Under the pieces are notes generated by a model, which saw nothing but the letters and a program-made list of their open reading frames with translations, was not told the DNA's origin and made no database searches. A program made the position numbers and the translations under genes. Positions 1-6,831 of a stretch of 51,155 bases of DNA are shown here, piece by piece. The DNA is taken from positions 1 through 51,155 of the forward strand of contig CAYHHI010000022.1 in NCBI GenBank assembly GCA_964356335.1. Reading direction: 5' to 3'. The DNA is from CAYHHI01 sp964356335 (GTDB lineage Bacteria; Arandabacterota; Arandabacteria; Arandabacterales; Arandabacteraceae). The first letter of the stretch is position 1. Every line of letters begins with the position of its first letter.

Positions 1-117
1 ATAGTAATGGCTTTCGCGTGGTCTGAGGAGCCTGACAGTGTCTTCAAGAACATACTGGTGGACGAGAACAATCGCTTCGTCCGTTATCTGGTCGAAGTCG
101 CGGGAGACAAGGTGTAG
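1..117 (+). CDS. panD: Aspartate 1-decarboxylase, first copy (partial, C-terminal end)
   Basis: Only the last 38 codons are in the window; the reading frame is open from base 1 to a TAG at 115-117. The peptide contains MAFAWS and ends in DENNRFVRYLVEV, which aligns with MAFTWS and DERNRFVGYVEP at the end of the complete PanD-like protein encoded 100 bases downstream. This makes it a tandem paralogue. PanD is a cytosolic, self-cleaving pyruvoyl enzyme that turns L-aspartate into beta-alanine, the pantothenate precursor. The cleavage site and active-site residues of this copy lie outside the window, so its activity cannot be judged. The two tails differ enough that this is an old duplication and not a recent one. 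Confidence 0.75.
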   Translation: MVMAFAWSEEPDSVFKNILVDENNRFVRYLVEVAGDKV

Positions 118-153
118 CCCGGCTAGGATTTCTCTGTTCCAGGCGGGCTCCCA

Positions 154-195
154 TGTGTTATAATGAAGATAAGCGTAACGGGGAAGTCCCCGCTT
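154..195 (+). promoter_or_regulatory. Likely promoter and 5' hairpin of the second panD
   Basis: A perfect TATAAT at 159-164 is preceded by TG at 156-157, an extended -10 element; no good -35 box is seen. Transcription would begin near 171. The transcript would then open with a hairpin in which GGGG at 180-183 pairs with CCCC at 188-191, and AAGC at 171-174 with GCTT at 192-195. A ribosome binding site GAGGG at 204-208 sits 9 nt before the ATG at 218. The hairpin is not followed by a T run, so it is not a terminator. Confidence 0.4.
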
Positions 196-217
196 AAGAA
201 TTCGAGGGTTACCGGCA

Positions 218-577
218 ATGAAGCGTCTGCTCCTTAAATCAATGATTCAGAAAGCAACGGTCATAGAGGCAGATCTCCGCTACGTGGGCAGCATCACCAT
301 AGACCAGGATCTGATTGATAAGAGCAACCTGAGTGAGAATGAAAGCGTCCTTGTGGTCGATCGAACCAACGGGAACAGACTCCAGACATACGTTATCAAG
401 GGTGAGCGCGGAAGCGGGACCATATGCATGAATGGAGCCGCCGCTCATCTGATCAGTCAAGGCGACACCGTTGACATAATGGCGTTCACGTGGTCGCGCA
501 CGAACGTGCACCCTCTGTTCATAGCCGTGGACGAGCGCAACCGTTTCGTGGGCTACGTTGAGCCTGACCATGTTTGA
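218..577 (+). CDS. panD: Aspartate 1-decarboxylase-like protein, second copy
   Basis: 119 residues, close to the usual PanD length of about 126. The pyruvoyl-forming cleavage site Gly24-Ser25 (motif YVGS) falls at exactly the E. coli positions. Arg54, Thr57, Tyr58 and Asn72 of the active site are also present (TNGNRLQTY, CMNGAAAH). However Lys9, an active-site lysine in E. coli PanD, aligns with Met9, and His11 with Gln11. The protein should therefore fold and probably self-process, but substrate handling may be changed. Known role of the family: decarboxylation of aspartate to beta-alanine in the cytosol. The ATG at 218 is supported by GAGGG 9 nt upstream. It stands between another panD copy and polysaccharide-type genes, which is not the usual panB/panC pantothenate setting. 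Family assignment is secure; the physiological role is not. Confidence 0.85.
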   Translation: MKRLLLKSMIQKATVIEADLRYVGSITIDQDLIDKSNLSENESVLVVDRTNGNRLQTYVIKGERGSGTICMNGAAAHLISQGDTVDIMAFTWSRTNVHPLFIAVDERNRFVGYVEPDHV

Positions 578-589
578 TTAGGAGCTTTG

Positions 590-739
590 GTGTTCATTCG
601 GTCGGTCGTGTGCTTCACGCTGACGACCCTCGCATCTTGCGAGAGTCAAGCAGAAGGACTCCCTCACCCTGAAAGGCATGATCGACAATCCACGCTTTGC
701 CAAGATCTTCGTAACAGCCTGAGAGAGGACGGAGAATGA
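590..739 (+). CDS. Possible small lipoprotein (49 aa)
   Basis: A short frame opens with GTG at 590, preceded by AGGAG at 580-584 with 5 nt spacing. It closes with TGA at 737-739, overlapping the ATG of the next gene (736) as ATGA. The predicted peptide begins MFIRSVVCFTLTTLASC: a charged residue, a hydrophobic stretch and a lipobox-like LASC with the cysteine at 17. That would leave a mature lipoprotein of about 33 residues, rich in charged and polar residues. I recognise no family. The ribosome binding site, lipobox and stop/start overlap argue for a real, translationally coupled gene. The small size and unremarkable composition argue for caution. A hairpin at 625-647 (CTCGCA/TGCGAG) lies inside it. 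Confidence 0.4.
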   Translation: MFIRSVVCFTLTTLASCESQAEGLPHPERHDRQSTLCQDLRNSLREDGE

Positions 740-2100
740 ATCCGACGTTGGTAAGGGAATTGATTTATCCTGCATACAGGATGATGAGGCGGGACACTGT
801 GCTCGCTAACACTGCCGATATGCGCAGACTCGACCGAATGGGACCGGAGGAGGTACGAGCCTTTCAATGGCAGAAGGTTAAGTTGCTTTTGGATCATGCT
901 TCAAAGCATGTACCGTACTATCGCAGGGTCTTCAAGGACCTCGGAGCGACGTCGGGCGACATCAAAGAGCCCAAGGACCTTCTCTCATTGCCCGTGATGC
1001 GTAAGAAGGACATACGGGAGAACCTGCAGGACCTTATCGCAGAGACCCATGACCGAAAGCACCTCGCGCCAGATGAGACCGGAGGCTCGACGGGTCAGAA
1101 TCTGTACTTCTATGTTGATAGGCAGGCGGTCAAGGCGCGCCTGGCCAATACCGTCAGAATGAATGAGTGGCTTGGCAGCAGAATCGGGGACAGGAAAGCC
1201 AGTCTTTGGGGAAACCGATTCCGCGTGAGCAAAACCGAGAAGATCAAGAGAACAGTGAAGTGCTGGTTCGACAACACGCTTCACATATCTGCCTACAAGA
1301 TGGATGTCGAGACCATTGAACGTTCTGCAAGGAAACTGAGCAGGTTCAAACCCGACATGCTGTGTGGATATCCGTCATCACTCTACCACTTTGCCCAGTC
1401 CACAGAGGTTGTGGCGAAAGGCAAGGTGCGCCCCAAGATGATCCTCGTATCCGGGGAGACCCTGTATGACTGGCAACGGACAGCTATCGAAGCGGCATTT
1501 GCTGCGCCTGTTTACAATCACTATGGCAGCTGTGAATTCGGGGCAATAGCCAGGGAGTGCATGCGCAGGCAAGGACTTCACATAGCAGCCGATAGGGTCT
1601 ATGTAGAAACCTTGCCGATCGCCCGCCAGCCCGCAGGGGAAGACTTGTGTGAGCTCGTGATGACGGGCCTTGACAACTACGGTATGCCGTTCATCAGATA
1701 TGCTATCGAGGACATCGGGAGCGTTACCTGGGAGCCATGCGCCTGCGGTCTCGGGCTTCCACGGCTTCAGTCGCTTGCGGGTCGCGTGTACGATATCATC
1801 CGGGCGCCTAATGGCAATTATCTGGACGGGACCTTCTGGGGACACATTCTCAAGAAAGGCGTCGAGGAGTTTCAGGTGATCCAGAATAGATTGGATGAAG
1901 TGACAATAAGCGTTGTACCCACCGACGACTTTGATGAGGATACGAAGAGGTACGTGCTGGACAAGGTGCGGCAGGCCTGCGGCAAACAGATGAACGTAAT
2001 CTTTGATCTCAGAGAGGATATCGACCTCACGCGCAGCGGTAAACACAGGTACATAATATCCAATCTCCCAGCCCGGAGTGAGGCCGCACCGAAAATCTGA
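736..2100 (+). CDS. CapK/PaaK-type adenylate-forming ligase
   Basis: 454 residues of the phenylacetate-CoA ligase/coenzyme F390 synthetase-like family, which includes CapK-type proteins of capsule and exopolysaccharide clusters. Members activate a carboxylic acid with ATP. Visible motifs are the glycine/serine loop GGSTGQ at 116-121, YNHYGSCEFG near 260-269, RYAIEDIG at 321-328 and LAGR at 347-350. CACG at 335-338 matches the short Cys motif common in this family. The start ATG follows AGAGG at 724-728 with 7 nt spacing. The stop is 23 bases before the deacetylase gene, so the two are probably cotranscribed. The substrate is unknown. The adjacent beta-alanine-forming enzymes make an amino-acid or acyl decoration of a polysaccharide a reasonable guess, but that is inference. 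Confidence 0.8.
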   Translation: MNPTLVRELIYPAYRMMRRDTVLANTADMRRLDRMGPEEVRAFQWQKVKLLLDHASKHVPYYRRVFKDLGATSGDIKEPKDLLSLPVMRKKDIRENLQDLIAETHDRKHLAPDETGGSTGQNLYFYVDRQAVKARLANTVRMNEWLGSRIGDRKASLWGNRFRVSKTEKIKRTVKCWFDNTLHISAYKMDVETIERSARKLSRFKPDMLCGYPSSLYHFAQSTEVVAKGKVRPKMILVSGETLYDWQRTAIEAAFAAPVYNHYGSCEFGAIARECMRRQGLHIAADRVYVETLPIARQPAGEDLCELVMTGLDNYGMPFIRYAIEDIGSVTWEPCACGLGLPRLQSLAGRVYDIIRAPNGNYLDGTFWGHILKKGVEEFQVIQNRLDEVTISVVPTDDFDEDTKRYVLDKVRQACGKQMNVIFDLREDIDLTRSGKHRYIISNLPARSEAAPKI

Positions 2101-2123
2101 CAGTCAACCCCAGGAGATCCGAG

Positions 2124-3311
2124 ATGTTGGAAGCAATACCGGTTCTGATGTATCATTCCATTGCACCTGAGATTGAGGGCTGGGCGTTCAAGTACCTCTC
2201 GATTGACCCTGAGGTTTTCGAAGGCCATGTGGCGGTGCTGGCTTCGGTCGGCTACAAGTCAGTATCTCTCCACGAACTCTACCAGTATGTCTCGGGGAGT
2301 CGAAGGCTGCCGCCCAGGAGCCTTGTCTTGACTTTCGACGACGGCTACCTCGACAACTGGGTCTTTGCCTTCCCGATACTCCGGAAGTACGGCTTCAAAG
2401 CTACAGTATTTGTATCCACCGATTTTGTGAACCCGACCAACGTGGTCCACCCCACCCTTGAGGATGTCTGGCATGGTGGATGCCAATGGAAGAATCTCAC
2501 GGTGGGCGGTTTTCTCAATCAAGCCGAGATTAGGAATATGCTCGCTTCCGGCCTTATTGACTTTCAAGCGCACTGCAAGACCCACACCTGGTACTTCACC
2601 GGGAAAGACATCGTGGACTTCCACCATCCAGGTAATGGCTATCCTTGGCTTGCCTGGAACGCAAGGCCGGAGAGGAAATATCGTTACCTTGAAGAGGATC
2701 AATCTGACTACGTTCCGTTTGGAAGCCCAGTCTACGTTCATGAGAAGTCGCTTATAGCCCGACGCTATTTCCCCGATCCGGACGTCGAGAAGGCATGTTC
2801 AGAATATGTCTACACCAATGGGGGAAAATCCTTCTTCGAGAAGCCCGATTGGAAACGCGACCTCCTCGAGATCGTGCAAAGGGCTATTTCTGGGTCGAAG
2901 AGTGACAGATATGAAACTCAGGAGGAACGTGTGACTAGGCTCCGAGAGGAAATAGTCCTCAGCAAGAAGGATCTCGAGAGGCTCCTGGATAGACCTGTTG
3001 AGTTCTTGTGCTGGCCTGGAGGGTCTTATGATCAACTGGCGGTTGATCTTGCGAGGGAGGCGGGCTATCTGGCGTGGACACTTGGCAGCAGGGCCGTCAG
3101 CCGCAAAAGGAATATGCCGGGCGAGGATCCGGCGTGGATTAAGCGGATAGCCGTCGTGCCATGGTGGTACTACAGAGGACGAAAAACATGTCTTGTCGAC
3201 GGGAAGTTCCTGAGACTCATCATAGAGGATTACAAAGGATTCGCGTTTTCAGGTGCGCGGCTCAAGTGGTACAAGCTTGCAAAGCTGTTCCAGAGTGGAC
3301 TCAAACCCTGA
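2124..3311 (+). CDS. Polysaccharide deacetylase (NodB-like), with large insertion
   Basis: 395 residues. The NodB-type motif TFDDGYLDN lies at 70-78 and supplies the catalytic and metal-binding aspartates. The metal-binding histidine motif is HCKTH at 150-154, and CWPGG at 296-300 matches the later substrate-site motif. Enzymes of this family (carbohydrate esterase 4) remove N- or O-acetyl groups from sugars, usually in the envelope. No signal peptide is seen, so it may act on a lipid-linked or cytosolic intermediate. Between motifs 2 and 3 there is an insertion of roughly 100 residues (about 160-280) containing an aromatic, charged segment. ATG at 2124 follows AGGAGATCCGAG. It is the last gene of the + strand group and converges on the tRNA genes. 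Confidence 0.85.
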   Translation: MLEAIPVLMYHSIAPEIEGWAFKYLSIDPEVFEGHVAVLASVGYKSVSLHELYQYVSGSRRLPPRSLVLTFDDGYLDNWVFAFPILRKYGFKATVFVSTDFVNPTNVVHPTLEDVWHGGCQWKNLTVGGFLNQAEIRNMLASGLIDFQAHCKTHTWYFTGKDIVDFHHPGNGYPWLAWNARPERKYRYLEEDQSDYVPFGSPVYVHEKSLIARRYFPDPDVEKACSEYVYTNGGKSFFEKPDWKRDLLEIVQRAISGSKSDRYETQEERVTRLREEIVLSKKDLERLLDRPVEFLCWPGGSYDQLAVDLAREAGYLAWTLGSRAVSRKRNMPGEDPAWIKRIAVVPWWYYRGRKTCLVDGKFLRLIIEDYKGFAFSGARLKWYKLAKLFQSGLKP

Positions 3312-3326
3312 CTGCCCAGCAAAATA

Positions 3327-3401
3327 TGGAGGCGGCATCCGGATTTGAACCGGAGAATAACGGTTTTGCAGACCGTCGCCTTACCACTTGGCTATGCCGC
3401 C
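3327..3401 (-). tRNA. tRNA-Cys (anticodon GCA)
   Basis: On the minus strand the sequence folds as a standard tRNA. The acceptor GGCGGCA (3401-3395) pairs with TGCCGCC (3337-3331), the anticodon loop is CTGCAAA and the T-loop is GGTTCAAATCC. Base 73 is T and an encoded CCA occupies 3329-3327. It lies 9 bases downstream of tRNA-Gly and is probably cotranscribed with it. It converges on the deacetylase gene ending at 3311. Confidence 0.95.
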
Positions 3402-3410
3402 GCAAGTACA

Positions 3411-3485
3411 TGGAGCGGGAAACGGGACTTGAACCCGCGACCATCACCTTGGCAAGGTGGCGCTCTACCACTGAGCTATTCCCGC
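3411..3485 (-). tRNA. tRNA-Gly (anticodon GCC)
   Basis: On the minus strand the acceptor GCGGGAA (3485-3479) pairs with TTCCCGC (3421-3415). The D-arm is GCTCAGTGGTAGAGC, the anticodon loop TTGCCAA and the T-arm GCGGGTTCAAGTCCCG. Base 73 is T and CCA is encoded at 3413-3411. Its first ten bases are also the last codons and the stop of the upstream glycosyltransferase gene. Confidence 0.95.
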
Positions 3486-4171
3486 TCAATTCGTTTTCCG
3501 TAAAAACCTAAAATATCATAAAACTTTATTCGAAAGAGGTCAAGCAACATCTGGAAGGAATCCAGGACCGGGTGAACCTTTGAGGCCCTGGAGTTTATCC
3601 ACCTGACGGGTACCTCCTTAACGGCAAAACCCAGTTTCTTCGCCAGGAGAATCATCTCGACATCGAAACTGAATGAATTGATCCTCTGGCGCTCGAATAT
3701 GCCGTGGGCCGCCCCGCCTGTCATCAGCTTGAAACCACATTGGGTATCTATGATTCCCCGAACAAGCAAGGCTTGAACGAACCTGTTGTAAATTCTGCCC
3801 ATGAACTCCCGGTAAGAAGGCTGATGCAATATCACATTCGAATCCGGCAGGCTTCTAGAGGCTATCACAAGCTGGTGTGATCCAAGCCAGGGCAGGAGAC
3901 GCTCGAATTCATCAATCGGGGTTGAAAGGTCGGCATCAGAGAAAAGAACGACATCACCCTGCGCAGCTCTAATGCCGTTTCTCACTGCGCCTCCCTTTCC
4001 CATGTTCTTCTTGTTCTTGACCAGCCTCACCCGCCGATCCTCTTGTGTGACCTCTAAAACCATCTCCGCAGTCCGGTCACGGCTCCCGTCGTCAACAACA
4101 ATCACTTCGAAGTCAAAGCCCGTGGCCTGAATGTAAGCTATGATTTTCCGGAGGGACTCCCCTATCCTCAT
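3476..4171 (-). CDS. Glycosyltransferase family 2 (dolichyl-phosphate sugar synthase-like)
   Basis: From the first ATG (4171) the protein has 231 residues. DDGS at 27-30 and DADLSTP at 79-85 (the DXD nucleotide-sugar/metal motif) identify a GT-A fold similar to polyprenyl-phosphate hexose synthases. The conserved first strand of the family, VSIVIPAYNEE, is encoded in frame just upstream (4204-4172). The frame remains open to a TGA at 4226-4228, but no ATG, GTG or TTG exists between that stop and 4171. The true start is therefore probably upstream and unusual, near the AGGAG at 4224-4220, or the gene is damaged. The stop TAG (3478-3476) lies inside tRNA-Gly. The gene follows glgA directly, with the frames overlapping. 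It would transfer a sugar from a nucleotide donor to a lipid phosphate at the inner membrane. Confidence 0.8.
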   Translation of the reverse strand: MRIGESLRKIIAYIQATGFDFEVIVVDDGSRDRTAEMVLEVTQEDRRVRLVKNKKNMGKGGAVRNGIRAAQGDVVLFSDADLSTPIDEFERLLPWLGSHQLVIASRSLPDSNVILHQPSYREFMGRIYNRFVQALLVRGIIDTQCGFKLMTGGAAHGIFERQRINSFSFDVEMILLAKKLGFAVKEVPVRWINSRASKVHPVLDSFQMLLDLFRIKFYDILGFYGKRIERE

Positions 4172-4214
4172 CTCCTCATTGTAGGCAGGTATTACGATAG
4201 ATACGAGGTCCGGT

Positions 4215-5711
4215 CTAACTCCTGCTCACCGCCCTTTTTCTGTCAAGCATGGTCGAGTAGACTTCGTGGTAGGTCCTGGCAGATCGTGCCCACGAAAAGT
4301 CCTGGGCCATGGCTCTCAGGACAAGGTTCTTCCATTGATCTTGTCTCACGAAGACCTTCCGGGCTCGCTCGAGCGTGGCCACAAGAGCTCTGGCACTGTA
4401 TTCGGTGAACACGAAGCCTGTGGAGTCGGCCGATTCATCAAAGTCGCGGACGCTGTCCGCAAGTCCGCCGGTTTTCCTGACGATCGGGATGGTTCCATAC
4501 CTCATGCTGTACATCTGATTCAACCCGCACGGCTCGTATTTGGATGGCATGAGGAACATATCACAGCCGGCTTCGATCAGGTGTGCAAGCTCCTCGTCGA
4601 AACCTATGGTGATCGAGATCCTGCCTGGAAATCTCTTGCTGTAAATGCGGAGCGCATCCTCGTATTTCTTCTCCCCCATCCCCAGCACCACGAGGCTCAT
4701 GCCAAGACCCATTATGGCATCCATGGCGGCCATCATTATGTCAAAACCTTTCTGATCCACCAGGCGGGACACGATACCGGCCAGAGGGCTTGCCTCATCA
4801 GCCCTGAGCCCTGATCGCTTGAGCAGGCTCTGTTTGCACTTCATCTTGCCTTCGAGATCGCCCTGCGTGTATCTGGAGGGGATCAGCCTGTCTATGGCCG
4901 GATCCCAGACCTCATAATCGGCACCATTGAGGATCCCTACCACATCCTCTGAACGGGACTTGAGGACACCTTCCAGCCCACAACCGAATTCCGGGGTCTG
5001 GACTTCCTTGGCATAGGTGGGGCTTACGGTTGTTATGGTATCCGCAAACGTGATTCCTGCCTTCATCATGTTGATCTTGCCGTAAAACTCAATAGGACCC
5101 ATCGGCCTCATCATGTCTTCACCGAAACCTGCGGTGCCACCCACATCCTTGGGATAGACGCCTTGGTAAGCCAGGTTGTGTATTGTAAAAACCGTCCCTA
5201 TCTCCTTGAGAAAATCGTTTTGTGAAAGCGAAGTCTTCAGCCAGGCAGGAATAAAACCTGCCTGATAATCGTGGCAGTGTATGATGTCGGGCTGCCACCC
5301 GATCGCCTCAATCAATCTCAAGACCGCCTTTGAGAAGAAAATGAAGCGCTCTGCATTATCGGCATAGTCCTTGCCAGTCTGGGGATCAGTGTAAATCCCC
5401 TTGCGTCCGAAGAGGCCGTCGTTCCCGACCAGAAGAACCTTGACGGGACTCTCCGGGAGTCCGGTAAGTCCTACCGTGGCGATTCGCTTCGAGTCGCCCA
5501 GAGTGATCTCGAGTCTGCTTACGCCTGCGACCTTGTCCACCTGGACCTTCCTGTCTTTGATCGTCCTGTAATAAGGCAGGGCTATACGTACGTCATGGCC
5601 AAGCCCCGCAAGCGCCTTGGGAAGGGCTCCAAGCACGTCGGCCAGGCCGCCTACTTTTGCAAGCGGGTGCGCCTCGGCAGACACCATTAGGATCGAGAGA
5701 TTATCGTTCAT
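4215..5711 (-). CDS. glgA: Glycogen synthase (ADP-glucose)
   Basis: 498 residues, the usual GlgA length (GT5, GT-B fold). The N-terminal KVGGLADV at 19-26 binds ADP-glucose, and SKYEPCGLNQMY from about 390 followed by KTGGL is the C-terminal catalytic signature. It extends alpha-1,4-glucan chains from ADP-glucose in the cytosol. The frame is open further upstream to 5825. The ATG at 5711 is chosen because GAGGAG lies 8 nt before it, the family sequence (NLSILMVSAEA) begins there, and the longer version would run into galT. It follows galT by 23 bases. No glgC or branching enzyme is present in the window, so the source of ADP-glucose lies elsewhere. Confidence 0.93.
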   Translation of the reverse strand: MNDNLSILMVSAEAHPLAKVGGLADVLGALPKALAGLGHDVRIALPYYRTIKDRKVQVDKVAGVSRLEITLGDSKRIATVGLTGLPESPVKVLLVGNDGLFGRKGIYTDPQTGKDYADNAERFIFFSKAVLRLIEAIGWQPDIIHCHDYQAGFIPAWLKTSLSQNDFLKEIGTVFTIHNLAYQGVYPKDVGGTAGFGEDMMRPMGPIEFYGKINMMKAGITFADTITTVSPTYAKEVQTPEFGCGLEGVLKSRSEDVVGILNGADYEVWDPAIDRLIPSRYTQGDLEGKMKCKQSLLKRSGLRADEASPLAGIVSRLVDQKGFDIMMAAMDAIMGLGMSLVVLGMGEKKYEDALRIYSKRFPGRISITIGFDEELAHLIEAGCDMFLMPSKYEPCGLNQMYSMRYGTIPIVRKTGGLADSVRDFDESADSTGFVFTEYSARALVATLERARKVFVRQDQWKNLVLRAMAQDFSWARSARTYHEVYSTMLDRKRAVSRS

Positions 5712-5734
5712 CGATGGGCTCCTCGCTCGCCAGT

Positions 5735-6748
5735 TCATCGCTTGAGGCCGGTGACTGCGATCTCCCTCAGATATCGGCAAGCCTCTTCCGGTGCGGTGGG
5801 GTTGATATAGAAACCCGAACCCCATTCAAAGCCTGCGACTTTGGTAAGCTTCGGCATCAGCTCAATGTGCCAGTGGTACCACGCTCTGTTGTCGCCCTGA
5901 CAGGGAAGCGTGTGCAGTATGAAATTGTAAGGCGGCCTGTTGAGAGCCATGTCAAGCCTCATCAGGATCTCCTTGAGCGACCTGGCCAGAAGATGAATGC
6001 TCGACTTGTCTATCTCTTCAAAGGCGGCTTGATGGGACTTGGGCAAGATCCAAGTCTCGAAGGGGAACCTCGGGGCAAAGGGCTCAATCGCCAGGAAAGT
6101 CTCGTTTGCGCAAACCACCCTCACATCTTCAACGATCTCCTGGGAAACGATGTCGCAGAAGATGCATCGCTCCTTGAAATCGAAGTACTTCCTGGAATTC
6201 TCGATCTCTTCGCTGACCCTCTTGGGAATGATCGGCATCGCGATCAGCTGCGTGTGTGAGTGTTCAAGCGATGCTCCCGCTGCCTCACCGTGGTTCTTGA
6301 ATATGAGAATGTACTTGAATCTTCCGTCCCGCTTGAGGTCTATCATTCGCTCGCGCCACGCCTGAAGGACCTCACTGATGTTGCCTTCATCGAGGTCGCC
6401 CAGGGACTTCTCGTGGTCCGGGGTCTCAATGATCACCTCGTGAGCGCCTATGCCATTCATCTTATCATATATGCCTTCGCCCTGTCTGTTGAGATCACCC
6501 TCGATCTGGAGAGCGGGGAACTTGTTGGGGACCACTCTCACTCTCCAGCCGGGCGTATCCCTGGCCGTGTCCGGTGTCCTCAGGGAATACACTTCCGGGG
6601 GCGTCTTGGTTTCGTTTCCGGCACAGAAGGGGCAAAATGCGGTCGATTTCCCGACAGGCACGGTCGCGAAATCCGTGGGCCGCTTACCCCGTTCAGTGGA
6701 GATTATGACCCACCTGCCGATTATGGGGTCTCTTCTTAGTTCAGGCAT
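5735..6748 (-). CDS. galT: Galactose-1-phosphate uridylyltransferase
   Basis: 337 residues, typical for GalT (HIT superfamily). CPFC at 39-42 is a zinc-binding pair and HSHTQ near 163-167 carries the nucleotidylated histidine; a second CIFC and YHWHIELMP near the C-terminus complete the family pattern. The enzyme exchanges UMP between UDP-glucose and galactose-1-phosphate. In glycogen contexts some homologues work on other sugar 1-phosphates. It is the first gene of a galT-glgA-GT2 unit, with AAGGAAGG upstream of the ATG. Expression may be controlled through the palindrome at its promoter. Confidence 0.92.
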   Translation of the reverse strand: MPELRRDPIIGRWVIISTERGKRPTDFATVPVGKSTAFCPFCAGNETKTPPEVYSLRTPDTARDTPGWRVRVVPNKFPALQIEGDLNRQGEGIYDKMNGIGAHEVIIETPDHEKSLGDLDEGNISEVLQAWRERMIDLKRDGRFKYILIFKNHGEAAGASLEHSHTQLIAMPIIPKRVSEEIENSRKYFDFKERCIFCDIVSQEIVEDVRVVCANETFLAIEPFAPRFPFETWILPKSHQAAFEEIDKSSIHLLARSLKEILMRLDMALNRPPYNFILHTLPCQGDNRAWYHWHIELMPKLTKVAGFEWGSGFYINPTAPEEACRYLREIAVTGLKR

Positions 6749-6777
6749 AGAGCTTACCTTCCTTACAGGGTAACCAG

Positions 6778-6793
6778 TAAAGTTTAAACTTTA
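6778..6793. promoter_or_regulatory. 16-bp perfect palindrome, likely operator of galT
   Basis: TAAAGTTTAAACTTTA reads the same on both strands over all 16 bases. It covers the proposed -10 box (6781-6786) of the galT promoter, the position expected for a repressor dimer. No repressor gene is adjacent, so the binding protein is unknown. Confidence 0.5.
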
Positions 6794-6808
6794 GAGGCTT
6801 CCCGTCAA
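6781..6808 (-). promoter_or_regulatory. Likely sigma-70 promoter of galT-glgA
   Basis: On the minus strand TTGACG (6808-6803) and TAAACT (6786-6781) are separated by 16 bases. Transcription would start near 6774, about 26 nt before the galT ATG. The -35 box is strong; the -10 box matches 4 of 6 consensus bases. Confidence 0.45.
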
Positions 6809-6831
6809 CACCTAAATCTTGCCAGGGCGAT

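Noticed and set aside
624..722. Alternative frame between panD and the ligase encoding KGMIDNPRFAKIFVTA
   Set aside because: It has protein-like composition but no start signal and is preceded by a stop at 621-623. The overlapping GTG frame has better start and stop context.
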